Assembly: GCA_020634855.1 (NCBI GenBank)
Contig: JACKAU010000012.1
Location: forward strand, 248,001-312,000
DNA length: 64,000 bases
Direction: 5' to 3'
Origin: Anaerolineales bacterium
GTDB lineage: Bacteria > Chloroflexota > Anaerolineae > 4572-78 > J111
Numbering within the stretch: the stretch's first letter is position 1; each line of letters starts with the position of its first letter. The notes beneath the pieces are model-generated. The model searched no databases, was not told the DNA's origin, and saw nothing but the letters and a program-made list of their open reading frames with translations. This document shows positions 48,818 through 57,714 of this stretch, piece by piece. A program made the translations under genes and the position numbers.

Positions 48818-50383
48818 CTATTCGCCGGTATTGACGATCAAATTCATATCCGGCTCCCAACATTCACACGAGTCTCGGATGTCTGTGCCTTTAACCAATT
48901 GGCCATCATAAGGTACGGAATTGGGTTGAACCTCCCACCCCGATAAGTTCATCGGCACCGGCCCGCCGGCGGCCATCCACTCGCCGTTGTAACGACGAGC
49001 AAAGTGCAGATGGCTGGAATTTGACAGGCCGCCTTCACACGAGGCGTAGCCGATAACATCCCCTTGTTTGAGGTGCTGGCCAACACTGACTGGTGTATCG
49101 GTATCGGCAACCGTGTGCAGATAAAAGAGTACCCATCCGGTTTGGATATTGCCATCCCCGTCCAGGTCTAGGTACACTTCACCATTGCGAGCGACCACAA
49201 CCACCCCGTCGGCCGCCGCCGTAACCGGCTCTTCCGAATAAAAGCAGCTACCCAACACATCAGGCGGCCCAAAATCGATGGCGGCCCAGGCGCTGCCGTC
49301 GACAAAACCGGCATGAGGCCCGCTGGTGAAATAAAACCCCTTTCCTTCCCGCCAGGGCAAGCTCAATTCGGGTTGGGTCAGCGTGTTCGGTATCAACGGG
49401 CGAAATTCATAAGCAGCCGGATCGCCAAACAACGCCTGGTAGGTAGCCATAAAGCCGTCCGGTCCTAAATCTTGCTGCCACGTCTCCCAATCGGCATGCA
49501 CCGATAAGAGATTCTGCAGACCTACCGTGCCGGCGTTGAGACCCGGTTGGGTCACCACTCGGCTCCGATCGGCCAGTTCGAAGACCCAGAAGCCGTCCCG
49601 CTTGTAGCCGTAATAGCCGGCGTTAATCCGATTGGCAGTGAAGGTCATCGCTAAATATAAACTGTCGGCGTAGGGATTCTTGTCGCCTAAAGGCAGCCGG
49701 ATTTGGGTCGCATCGAGGGTTGAATTCGTCACCCAGCCGCCGTAATATTCTAACAGGGCCAGCAGCAGCCGTGGCCCGACGCTGTACTGTTCCGCCACCC
49801 GTTCGACAATTTCAGCCCCATTCAACGTTTCGGCATCGACCCACTCTGTGTACTCGTTCAGGTAGCCGCCCTGACTTTCCACAAACGCGGCGATATCAAA
49901 ATTAACATAACTGGGACCATAAACGACTTCGCTATCAGGTAACAGGCGTTGGTCCGGCGCTGTCTTATCGAGTTGCAGCGGCACCCGCAGTACCTGATCA
50001 ATATTAATTAGCGCGTCAGGCCCATCGAGCTGATTCAGCTTAACCAGCGTTTCAATTTCGGTATTGTAAATATCGGCCAGATAAGTGAGCGATTCTCCGT
50101 TGGTTACGGTGTGGTAGGCGTACAAGCCGTCAGCCGGAGGGGTGGGTATGGGCATCGGCGCTATATTACCGGTTGGTGAAGCCACAGGTGCAACCGTAGG
50201 CAGTAGCGGAGCGCGATCGTTGATATTGCTGGTAGTGATGGTAAAAGTAGGTTGGGGATCAACAGTTGTCCGGCTAACTTCTATTTTTTCGATGGTCGGG
50301 GCTTGTCGGCACCCGGACACAAACAGTAATAAACCGCCCACAACACAGGCAGCCAGTTTTACTCTAATAAAAATGACGATCAT
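48818..50383 (-). CDS. LysM lipoprotein with LasA-like M23 metallopeptidase domain
   Basis: The protein has a lipobox (LLLFVSGC, Cys near residue 25), a Pro/Thr linker, and a LysM domain (YHTVTNGESLTYLADIYNTEIETLVKLNQ). A middle helical domain with YSVGPRLLLALLEYYGGW resembles a lysozyme-like or M23-associated region. The C-terminal M23 domain has GPHAGF then AIDFGPP, the His and Asp being 13 residues apart as in LasA, plus FYLHTVAD and SSHLHFARR. All zinc ligands are therefore present. It would cut peptidoglycan peptides at the cell surface. Confidence 0.85.
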   Translation of the reverse strand: MIVIFIRVKLAACVVGGLLLFVSGCRQAPTIEKIEVSRTTVDPQPTFTITTSNINDRAPLLPTVAPVASPTGNIAPMPIPTPPADGLYAYHTVTNGESLTYLADIYNTEIETLVKLNQLDGPDALINIDQVLRVPLQLDKTAPDQRLLPDSEVVYGPSYVNFDIAAFVESQGGYLNEYTEWVDAETLNGAEIVERVAEQYSVGPRLLLALLEYYGGWVTNSTLDATQIRLPLGDKNPYADSLYLAMTFTANRINAGYYGYKRDGFWVFELADRSRVVTQPGLNAGTVGLQNLLSVHADWETWQQDLGPDGFMATYQALFGDPAAYEFRPLIPNTLTQPELSLPWREGKGFYFTSGPHAGFVDGSAWAAIDFGPPDVLGSCFYSEEPVTAAADGVVVVARNGEVYLDLDGDGNIQTGWVLFYLHTVADTDTPVSVGQHLKQGDVIGYASCEGGLSNSSHLHFARRYNGEWMAAGGPVPMNLSGWEVQPNSVPYDGQLVKGTDIRDSCECWEPDMNLIVNTGE

Positions 50384-50427
50384 AATATTTATGAGGTCAG
50401 TTTTGACCTGTGAGTTTGAATTAACCC

Positions 50428-50460
50428 AAATAATAATAATAACAACAGCAGCAGCAGCGG
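50428..50460. repeat. Trinucleotide microsatellite
   Basis: AAT repeated four to five times grades into AAC and then AGC repeats, just upstream of the LysM lipoprotein start. Its length may vary between strains and affect that gene's leader. Confidence 0.8.
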
Positions 50461-50685
50461 GGAAAGGTTAATTTTATGTCGAATTTATCAGACCTACCCT
50501 GAAAGGTCGAACAAGTATAGCACGGAGTTATTTGACCGCCAAATGATCGATAATTGGCCTGACTTGAGCGCCGGACTTACAAATCTTTCCAATAGTCCTG
50601 CTGGCTCAACCCCGTATTTTATACCTGATCGAAACCCGAAATTCTTACGCTTTACGCACTTTTAACCTCAAGGTATACTGCAACC

Positions 50686-50728
50686 AAAGGGTTTTTAATA
50701 GGCAGTTCCCGCCTAAGAAACCCTTTTT
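50686..50728. terminator. Two-tier hairpin with T-run
   Basis: AAAGGGTTT (50686-50694) pairs with AAACCCTTT (50718-50726), with an inner TAGGC/GCCTA stem; T residues follow. It lies upstream of the GH44 gene in a 520-bp gap with no other gene; it could be a terminator without a visible upstream gene or a leader structure. Confidence 0.5.
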
Positions 50729-50905
50729 CCGGTCAACGGTTATGCCTCACCTGAGTAGAAAATCAGGTTACTTGAGCCGGATTGAAGAGATAAGGAAATT
50801 TTAACAATTCAAATCTCCCCAATCCCCAGCAATCAACCTGGTTGGATGCCTTGGTTTGAGGTATCGCCCCTAAAAAAGAATAGCGCCAGAAATAGGAGTA
50901 GAACA

Positions 50906-53086
50906 GTGCGGACGCGTGGATATATGAGAGTTTTCCTATTCTTGAACTTGTTTATTGGGTTGATTATCGGGTTAATGGTCTGGTCGCTAGGGGGTAGTCA
51001 AGCCCAAGCAGATTTGGTGATCTATGACGATGGTTTAGAGCGTGACTGGGAAAATTGGTCGTGGGATACGACCGTCAATCTGAATGAAAGCGATCTAAAA
51101 AATTCCGGCTCAAAGGCGATTTCGGCGATTTATACGCAAAGTCAGGCCGGTATTTATCTTCACAGCAGCGTCGATATCGATACATCCCTCTACGATACAC
51201 TTCGCTTTTACATCCACGGTGGCGATAAAGGTAATCATACCCTTAAAGTTCTGCTGACCGATACTGAGGACAACCTCATCGACAGTCCCGTTCCGGTGAT
51301 GTCATCCGCTGACGTTTGGACTCTAATCGAGATCCCGTTGGTAGATTTGCTGGCCGATCAAACGCTTATCAGCGGCATTGTCTGGCAAAGCAGCGCCGGC
51401 AGTGTGCAGCCGGTTTTTTATATCGATGATATTACCTTACTTATAAGCGATCAAAAGGGTCCGTCTGCCTCCTCGCCCGGCAGCGGGCTGACGCTAATGA
51501 TCAACGCCTCAATGAATCAGCATCCCATCGACCCCAACATATATGGCCTCAATTTTGCCGATGAAGCGCTGGCGGCTGATCTGAACTTGCCAGTCAACCG
51601 TTGGGGCGGTAACGCCACAACCCGCTACAATTGGCAGCTCGATGCTACTAACCGGGCCAGCGACTGGTTTTTTATGAATACGCCCAATGACAACAACAAT
51701 CCCAGCCTTCTCCCCGACGACTCGGCCTCTGACAAGTTCATCGAGGCTAACCAAGCCGCCGCATCCCAAACTATTCTAACCGTTCCCCTCATCGGTTGGA
51801 GCGCCAAGAGCCGCGATCGCGATTGTGGTTTTAGCGCCGCCCAATACCCCGACCAACAAGCGTTCGACGGTATTTGGGACTGTGGCAATGGTCTTTTGCC
51901 CAACGGCGTGCCCATCACCGGCAATGATCCCCTCGATACCAGTCTAGCCGTCGACGAAACGTTTGTCGGCGGGTGGGTCGCTCACCTCGTCAACCGCTAC
52001 GGTTCGGCTGAAACCGGCGGCGTCCGATTTTACAATCTCGATAATGAACCGATGCTATGGCACCACACTCACCGCGATGTCCATCCCCAACCGTTGAGCT
52101 ATGACCAGCTACGGGATTCAACCTACCGCTACGCCGCCGCCATCAAAACGGTCGATCCCGAAGCGAAAACGCTTGGCCCTGTTGCCTGGGGCTGGACTGC
52201 CTATTTCTACTCGGCGCTGGATCAGGCCGCCGGCGGTGACTGGTGGAACAATCCGGCCGACCGTAACGCTCACGGCGGCGTCCCGCTGGTGGAATGGTAT
52301 CTGTGGCAAATGCAGCAGTATGAACTGGAAAATGGCCTCCGCTTGCTCGATTATCTGGATCTGCATTACTATCCGCAGGCGGATGGCGTTGCCCTGAGTG
52401 AAGTCGGCGATGATGATACCCAGGCCCGGCGGCTGCGCTCGACTCGTTCGCTGTGGGACCCGACTTACATCGATGAGAGTTGGATTAATGAGCCGGTCAT
52501 GTTGATCCCGCGCATGAGAGCTTGGGTCGAGGCTTACTACCCAGGCACCAAGCTGGCCATTACCGAATATAACTGGGGGGCGCTCGATCATATCAATGGG
52601 GCTTTAGCTCAGGCCGATATTCTGGGGATTTTTGGCCGCGAGGGACTTGATCTGGCGACGTTGTGGGCGACGCCGGCATTCGATGAACCGGGAGCATTTG
52701 CTTTCCGCATTTACCGCAATTACGATGGTAGCGGCAGCAGCTTTGGTGATTGGAGTATGATGGCTGAAAGCAGCGATCAAGCCAAGCTGTCGGTTTACGC
52801 CGCCCGGCGTAGCAGCGATGAATATTTAACTGTAGTTGTCATCAACAAAAGCGGTCAAAACTTAACGGGTAGCATCACCCTATCCGGCTACACGCCCGCA
52901 CCCCAGGCGGCCGTTTATCGCTACACTGCGGACGATCTGTCGCAAATTGTCCGCTTACCGGATCAGGCTGTCTCGGCGGAATTCACCGCCGATTTCCCAC
53001 CGGCCTCCATTACGCTTTTCGAACTCAGCCCTGGCTCAATCCAATCGCCGGATGGGGCAACTTATCTACCCCTAATTTTGCAATAA
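50906..53086 (+). CDS. Secreted GH44-family glycoside hydrolase
   Basis: This is a 726-residue protein from GTG 50906, chosen because AGGAG stands 7 nt upstream; an ATG at 50846 would put 20 basic residues before the signal. A signal peptide (VFLFLNLFIGLIIGLMVWSLG) precedes a beta-sandwich binding domain (about 40-190, SWDTTVNLNESDL, YIDDITLLI). The GH44 barrel has LPVNRWGGNATTRYNWQLD, FYNLDNEPMLWHHTHRDVHP with acid/base E381, and LAITEYNWG with nucleophile E554. A beta domain and the tail TYLPLILQ end it. GH44 enzymes cut beta-1,4 glucans and xyloglucan outside the cell. Confidence 0.9.
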   Translation: MRTRGYMRVFLFLNLFIGLIIGLMVWSLGGSQAQADLVIYDDGLERDWENWSWDTTVNLNESDLKNSGSKAISAIYTQSQAGIYLHSSVDIDTSLYDTLRFYIHGGDKGNHTLKVLLTDTEDNLIDSPVPVMSSADVWTLIEIPLVDLLADQTLISGIVWQSSAGSVQPVFYIDDITLLISDQKGPSASSPGSGLTLMINASMNQHPIDPNIYGLNFADEALAADLNLPVNRWGGNATTRYNWQLDATNRASDWFFMNTPNDNNNPSLLPDDSASDKFIEANQAAASQTILTVPLIGWSAKSRDRDCGFSAAQYPDQQAFDGIWDCGNGLLPNGVPITGNDPLDTSLAVDETFVGGWVAHLVNRYGSAETGGVRFYNLDNEPMLWHHTHRDVHPQPLSYDQLRDSTYRYAAAIKTVDPEAKTLGPVAWGWTAYFYSALDQAAGGDWWNNPADRNAHGGVPLVEWYLWQMQQYELENGLRLLDYLDLHYYPQADGVALSEVGDDDTQARRLRSTRSLWDPTYIDESWINEPVMLIPRMRAWVEAYYPGTKLAITEYNWGALDHINGALAQADILGIFGREGLDLATLWATPAFDEPGAFAFRIYRNYDGSGSSFGDWSMMAESSDQAKLSVYAARRSSDEYLTVVVINKSGQNLTGSITLSGYTPAPQAAVYRYTADDLSQIVRLPDQAVSAEFTADFPPASITLFELSPGSIQSPDGATYLPLILQ

Positions 53087-53087
53087 T

Positions 53088-53160
53088 ACGGGAAGGAGAT
53101 GGGGAGACAGGGAGATTACCCCCGACAGCCTTCTAACCTCCCTATCTTCAGTTTCTAAGT
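53088..53160. repeat. GGAGA-type inverted repeat
   Basis: GGGAAGGAGATGGGGAGACAGGGAGATTA is followed by the partly complementary TAACCTCCCTATCTTC. It belongs to the family seen at 10.33 and 23.86 kb and lies between the convergent GH44 and 53192 genes. Confidence 0.6.
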
Positions 53161-53191
53161 AGGGAAGTTAATGGCTTCAACTCCGACTATT

Positions 53192-53695
53192 CTATTCCCC
53201 CACCCATTTGAGTTGAATCGTAACGCCGTCCGGCGTGGTCGTCAGGCCGGTAATGGTGAAATCCGGCGGGGTTTGGGTCTTAATCGTCTCGCCAATGAGC
53301 GTCGTGGCCGATTGCATCTCCTCCGGCAGCCAGGTGGCCGGAATAGTTAGGAAGCCGATTTCAACCCCGTGGAGTTGGCTGACAATTTCAGACCCCTGCA
53401 TACCGATGCTCATCACTGTTTGAACCACCGGCTCCAACCCTCGAAATGGGGTACGCGTCGTGACCCGCATCTGCCCGTTTACATCAAAATCGAGGACAGT
53501 CGGCTGCCCTAACCGATCCGAGGCCATCCGGCTCAAGCTCTGCTCGGACAGAAAGACGGTAACATCTGGCGCAACAGCCGCCGGCGGCTCAACCGCAGGC
53601 GGGGTTGTTGTCTGAATTAGCCGCAGGGCCAGCAGTAGGATCAAAAACCCAACGACTGCCCCAACCACAGCCCACAAACAGCCTGACCGATTCAA
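53192..53695 (-). CDS. Membrane-anchored protein of unknown function (paralogue-like to upstream gene)
   Basis: The 167-residue protein has an N-terminal membrane helix (CLWAVVGAVVGFLILLLALRLI), a Pro/Ala/Val linker, and an extracytoplasmic domain starting VTVFLSEQSLSRMASDRLG and ending PDFTITGLTTTPDGVTIQLKWVGE. Strand-rich lipid-binding-like folds of the LmeA/DUF2993 type begin in a similar way; this is a weak resemblance. The TTG start overlaps the stop of the upstream gene (TTGA). The upstream gene shares the layout and the same ITGLTT motif near its end. Confidence 0.7.
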   Translation of the reverse strand: MNRSGCLWAVVGAVVGFLILLLALRLIQTTTPPAVEPPAAVAPDVTVFLSEQSLSRMASDRLGQPTVLDFDVNGQMRVTTRTPFRGLEPVVQTVMSIGMQGSEIVSQLHGVEIGFLTIPATWLPEEMQSATTLIGETIKTQTPPDFTITGLTTTPDGVTIQLKWVGE

Positions 53696-54270
53696 TTGAC
53701 GCCTCCGGGAAATTCTCTGAACTCAAGCCTGATCGCGTTGTCACTGGTGGTCAAGCCCGTAATTGCAACCGGCGCGCCCACGGTCGCTGCCATTTCATCG
53801 ATTGCGGCGTTTAACTCTTGGTTAACCAACGCGATATCCTCGCTGAAAATGCCCGAAAGATCAAGCGGTAGGTCAAAGCCGGAAATCTGGGTATCGATCA
53901 GAACAATTTCAATCGTTTGGCCTTTGGGCTGTAGGGCAAACGTCCCGATGACCTGGATCGGTACTATCGCGCCGAAAACCTCGACGCCCGTATCGGCCAC
54001 TACGCGGGCTTGGTTGCCCGGCAAAATATCGATACTGGCCGCGCCGTCAACCGGCTGTTCGATATAGCGGTTGAGAAATGCCTCGTCAACCGTAATTTGT
54101 AAATCGGCTTGATCCGGCGGGGTGGGGCTGGTCGGTGGGAGATCGGTTGTGACGGCGTTGACTATGGACAAAACAATGAGCAGCACTGCGCCGCCTAGCA
54201 GCCCGGCCAAAATACCCCCTAAACAGCCGAGCCAACTATAGCCGGTCACCTTAGGCTGAGTCTCGCTCAC
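53692..54270 (-). CDS. Membrane-anchored protein of unknown function
   Basis: The protein of 192 residues starts at GTG 54270, overlapping the rsfS stop codon by GTGA. A Gly/Leu-rich membrane helix (LGCLGGILAGLLGGAVLLIVLSIV) precedes a linker and a domain with LQITVDEAFLNRYIEQ, QARVVADTGVEVFGAIVPIQVIGTFAL and PVAITGLTTSDNAIRLEFREF. The DEAFLNRYI start and ITGLTT end parallel the next gene, so the two are probably diverged duplicates. Coupling to rsfS suggests one transcript. Role unknown. Confidence 0.72.
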   Translation of the reverse strand: MSETQPKVTGYSWLGCLGGILAGLLGGAVLLIVLSIVNAVTTDLPPTSPTPPDQADLQITVDEAFLNRYIEQPVDGAASIDILPGNQARVVADTGVEVFGAIVPIQVIGTFALQPKGQTIEIVLIDTQISGFDLPLDLSGIFSEDIALVNQELNAAIDEMAATVGAPVAITGLTTSDNAIRLEFREFPGGVN

Positions 54271-54611
54271 AACATGCGCACCACAATCGGAGCTTCTTGC
54301 CACAGCTCCTCGAGTTGGAAGTAATCGCGTTTCTCCGGTGAAAAAACATGAACAACCACGGAACCAAAATCGATCAGCATCCAGCCGGACTCAGGCGTTC
54401 CCTCCACCCGGGCCGGCTGCGAACCGGCTTTCTTTAACTCCTCGATCAATTCATCGGCGATAGCGTTGATTTGCCTCCGCGATGAGCCGTCACATAAAAT
54501 GTAATAATCGGCCAACAACGTGACGTCTCGCATATCCAGTAGCATCACATTTGATGCTTTCTTATTGTCCATAATTTCGACAATAGCATGTGCTAATTCG
54601 TTTGACTCCAG
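54267..54611 (-). CDS. rsfS: Ribosome silencing factor RsfS (Iojap), apparent CTG start
   Basis: The domain has DNKKASNVMLLDMRDVTLLADYYILCDGSSRRQINAIADELIEEL, then RVEGTPESGWMLIDFGSVVVHVFSPEKRDYFQLEELW, a complete RsfS. The ATG at 54572 would remove the first helix and has no ribosome site. In frame upstream is ESNELAHAIVEI, which fits the RsfS N-terminus, and the codon before it is CTG at 54611, placed 5 nt after GGGGAGG. RsfS binds L14 and blocks subunit joining in starvation. Confidence 0.85.
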   Translation of the reverse strand: MESNELAHAIVEIMDNKKASNVMLLDMRDVTLLADYYILCDGSSRRQINAIADELIEELKKAGSQPARVEGTPESGWMLIDFGSVVVHVFSPEKRDYFQLEELWQEAPIVVRML

Positions 54612-54752
54612 AGCAACCTCCCCAAAGAAAAGTAGATGTTAAGAATTTGCCGGAATCTTATCACAAATTGGCCTCGTTTCCAAAAGTAAAACGGGGCTTT
54701 TGATAAATTTGGCGGTTCTGGTATTATTCGATGTGTTCTGCGAGGAGGTTGC

Positions 54753-56345
54753 GTGTCGAAGAAGTTCGTTATTGCGCTTAATACTTTGGCCCTGACCCTA
54801 ATCTCTGCGTCGCCTGTTTTGGCTCAGGGGAATGGCCCCAACCAGCCCGTTGATTTCACCCCCCTCTTACCCGCTGCGTTCATCCTGTTTTTGCCCCTTG
54901 GTCTGCTGCTATTAATCAGCAGCGCGATGCCGGACGATCAGGCCCCGATGGTGGCAATTAACCTGTTGATCGGCTGGGGCGTGGCCGTGTTGGCTTATTT
55001 TGCCGTTGGCTTTGCCTTCCAATTCGGTGGTATCGCGCAGGTTAGCCCCAATCCCGAATTTAGCGGCCTGTATTGGGAATGGTACCCACTCGATCAATCG
55101 GTGGCCGTCGAGGTGGCCCGCTTATGGGGCGTCATTGCCCTGCAAGGTTGGTTCCTGGCCGGCGATGTGGCAACACCTGCTGTCTTGAATCTCTTTCTAG
55201 CTCACCTGGCTTTGGTCGGCGCGGCGGCGATGATTCCGGCCGGCATCCTACTTGAGCGAGGGCGGCCCGTTGCGGCCCTGGTGATCTGCCTATTCACCGG
55301 CGGGTTGATTTACCCCGTAGCCGGCAACTGGCTCTGGGGTGGCGGTTGGCTGGCCAATCTAGGAAGCAGTTTGAACTTTGGACACGGGTTGGTCGATTTC
55401 GGCGGGGCGAGTGTAATTTTCCTCACGGCTGCCGCCGTTGCCCTGGTGGCGCTCTATTTGTTTCGGCCAATGCAAAACGGCATCGCCGATGTGGGCGATG
55501 AACTGATCCTATCGACGGCTAGCGACCGGCTGACCGTCTACGATCAGGTCACTATGCCGGTCGATGACCCGGCTGATAGCCTCCAATCCGCGCCGATGCC
55601 CTCGGCCTATCTACCGATTTTGAGTATGCTCGGCGGCGGCTTGCTGCTGTTGGGGTGGGTAGGTTTGTCTACTGGGGTCCACGCGCCAACGGCCTTAAAC
55701 TTTACGCCCGCTCACGCCGCCGTAAGTGGTCTGCTGGCTGCCCTGGCCGCTGCCGTCGCTGCGGCCGCTTATAGCGCCTTCACCACTCGCGAGTTTAACC
55801 CCTTGATGGCCGGTCGAGGGTTGGCCGCCGGCCTGATCGTCTCGATGGCCGCCGCGCCGTTTGCGCCGATCTGGGTTTGTGTAGTGGCCGGACTGGTGAT
55901 GGGGCTGCTGCTGCCGCCGTTGATCTACTTCTTCGACCAACGCCTCCCCCTGGTCGATCACCTGGGAACGCTGGCCACGTATGGCGTCAGCGCCGTGTTT
56001 AGCTTGCTGCTCGTGGCCTTCCTGGCCGACGGTCGGGCGGGGTTAGGCTGGAACGGGGTGGGCTTGACCGAATTTAGAGGGGTGGCCGGCCAGGGTGTGT
56101 CGGGTCTGGTGGTGGCCCTCGGCTTTGCCGCCGACTGGCCGAGCCAACTACAAGCCCAACTGTTGGGCGGCGGGGTAATCCTCGTCTGGGCGCTGTTGGT
56201 TGGCGTTGTCGTCCTGCAAACGGTTCTGACGGTCGCTAACGCCTGGAGCCGCTCCGGCCTGGAATGGGCCAGATCCACGACCGATCACGCCGAGTTTAAT
56301 GCCGATGATGATCTGCCCGACCATCTCTCGTCAGCCGCCGAATAG
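54753..56345 (+). CDS. Ammonium-transporter-fold (Amt/Rh) protein lacking the pore histidines
   Basis: The 530-residue protein has a signal peptide (ALTLISASPVLAQG) and 11 or so helices. It aligns with Amt in YPVAGNWLWGGGWLANLGSSLNFGHGLVDFGGASVIFLTAAAVALVAL and in HLGTLATYGVSAVFSLL. In AmtB the first of these contains DFAGGTVVHINAA with pore His168; here the site is Phe. In the second, the His318 position is Tyr. Both twin histidines are therefore missing. A hydrophilic loop of about 35 residues (DELILSTASDRLTVYDQ) interrupts the middle. GTG start with GAGGAGG upstream. It may sense or conduct something other than ammonium. Confidence 0.8.
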   Translation: MSKKFVIALNTLALTLISASPVLAQGNGPNQPVDFTPLLPAAFILFLPLGLLLLISSAMPDDQAPMVAINLLIGWGVAVLAYFAVGFAFQFGGIAQVSPNPEFSGLYWEWYPLDQSVAVEVARLWGVIALQGWFLAGDVATPAVLNLFLAHLALVGAAAMIPAGILLERGRPVAALVICLFTGGLIYPVAGNWLWGGGWLANLGSSLNFGHGLVDFGGASVIFLTAAAVALVALYLFRPMQNGIADVGDELILSTASDRLTVYDQVTMPVDDPADSLQSAPMPSAYLPILSMLGGGLLLLGWVGLSTGVHAPTALNFTPAHAAVSGLLAALAAAVAAAAYSAFTTREFNPLMAGRGLAAGLIVSMAAAPFAPIWVCVVAGLVMGLLLPPLIYFFDQRLPLVDHLGTLATYGVSAVFSLLLVAFLADGRAGLGWNGVGLTEFRGVAGQGVSGLVVALGFAADWPSQLQAQLLGGGVILVWALLVGVVVLQTVLTVANAWSRSGLEWARSTTDHAEFNADDDLPDHLSSAAE

Positions 56346-56407
56346 CCTCCGATCCGTCAGACCGCCGCATGCTGACCGCCGACCGCCGAAAAATAGCTAC
56401 TTTAGCT

Positions 56408-56462
56408 GGTGTCCAAACTCAGTTTGGACACCAATTGTGTTAACCCACGCCACGTGGGAGAT
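56408..56462. other. Two hairpins after the Amt-like gene
   Basis: GGTGTCCAAAC and GTTTGGACACC form a perfect 11-bp stem with a 3-nt loop (56408-56432). Just after it, CCCACG-CCA-CGTGGG forms a 6-bp stem; CCCACG...CGTGGG also occurs in the hairpin at 17323. No T-run follows. Confidence 0.6.
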
Positions 56463-56506
56463 ACTCATTATTATTTCTTTCATTAGTATTTCAAAGGAGA
56501 TATCAA

Positions 56507-57712
56507 ATGACTAAGACAGTCGTACTTGCCGGTGCTTTAGATACCAAAGGTCAGGAATTTGCCTTTGTTAAAAAATTGATCGAACAGGCCGGCTTGCAAA
56601 CCCTGGTGGTCGATTTTGGGGTGATGAGCGACCCGACCTTAACTCCCGATATCAGCCGCGAGGAGGTCGCTCAGGCCGGCGGCGGCGACCTGGCTCGGCT
56701 CAGTTCCGGCGGCCATAAAGACGAGGCCATGAAAACCATGGCAACCGGCCTGGCCGTCATCGTCCACAAGCTGCATGAGGATGGTAAGCTGGACGGCATT
56801 CTGAGCATGGGCGGCAGCGGCAACACCTCGATTGCCACGGCCGGGATGCGCACCTTGCCGGTCGGTGTGCCCAAGCTGATGGTCTCGACCCTGGCCGGCG
56901 GCGACGTCAGCGCCTTTGTCGGCACCAAAGACATCACGATGATGCCCTCGGTGGTGGATGTGTCCGGCATCAACAGCATCAGCCGAGTCATCTACACCAA
57001 CGCGGCCGCGGCCATCGCCGGGATGGTCAAGACCGATATCCCCACCGGCGAAGTCAAGCCGCTGATTACAGCCTCGATGTTTGGCAACACCACCTCCGCC
57101 GTCGATCACGCCCGCGGCCTGATCGAGCAGCAGGGCTACGAGGTGCTGGTGTTCCACGCCACCGGCGCCGGCGGTCGAACGATGGAGGGCCTCATTCGCG
57201 ACGGTTACATTGTCGGCTCGCTGGACATCACGACCACCGAGTTGGCTGATTACGTTTGCGGCGGCGTACTAAGCGCCGGCCCGGAGCGCTGCCTGGCCGC
57301 CTCGCAGGCGGGTATACCGGCTGTTCTGGTTCCCGGATGTGTCGATATGGCTAACTTCGGCGGCATCGAGACCGTACCGGACAAATATCGCGACCGTAAC
57401 CTCTACCAGTGGAATCCCGACATCACCCTGCTGCGTACCAACGAGGCCGAAAACGCGACAATGGGCCAGATGATCGCTGCCGCGGCCAACGCCGCCACCG
57501 CTCCGGTCGCCATAGTGCTGCCGCTCAAAGGCGTCTCCATGCTCGACAGCGAAGGCGGCCAATTCTGGGACCCCGCCGCCGACGCGGCTTGCTTCGACGC
57601 CATCAAGCAAAACGTCAACCCCGGTATCCCCGTCATCGAGCTGGATCACAACATCAACGACCCTGAGTTTTCGGGCTATGTCGCCCAGACCCTGTTGGAG
57701 ATGTTGAAGTAA
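56507..57712 (+). CDS. Tm-1-like ATP-binding domain protein (UPF0261)
   Basis: The 401-residue protein begins MTKTVVLAGALDTKGQEFAFVKKLI and contains LSMGGSGNTSIATAGMRTLPVGVPKLMVSTLAGGDV, VLVFHATGAGGRTMEGLI and PAVLVPGCVDMANFGG, the UPF0261/Tm-1 N-terminal signature seen also in the plant virus-resistance protein Tm-1. The family binds ATP in a Rossmann-like fold; bacterial function is unknown. AAAGGAG lies 10 nt before the ATG. Complete and intact. Confidence 0.93.
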   Translation: MTKTVVLAGALDTKGQEFAFVKKLIEQAGLQTLVVDFGVMSDPTLTPDISREEVAQAGGGDLARLSSGGHKDEAMKTMATGLAVIVHKLHEDGKLDGILSMGGSGNTSIATAGMRTLPVGVPKLMVSTLAGGDVSAFVGTKDITMMPSVVDVSGINSISRVIYTNAAAAIAGMVKTDIPTGEVKPLITASMFGNTTSAVDHARGLIEQQGYEVLVFHATGAGGRTMEGLIRDGYIVGSLDITTTELADYVCGGVLSAGPERCLAASQAGIPAVLVPGCVDMANFGGIETVPDKYRDRNLYQWNPDITLLRTNEAENATMGQMIAAAANAATAPVAIVLPLKGVSMLDSEGGQFWDPAADAACFDAIKQNVNPGIPVIELDHNINDPEFSGYVAQTLLEMLK

Positions 57713-57714
57713 CA

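Noticed and set aside
49240..49330. M23 domain missing its first zinc ligand
   Set aside because: The HxxxD spacing of classic M23B is absent, but the His-13-Asp spacing of LasA-type M23A is present, so the site is complete.
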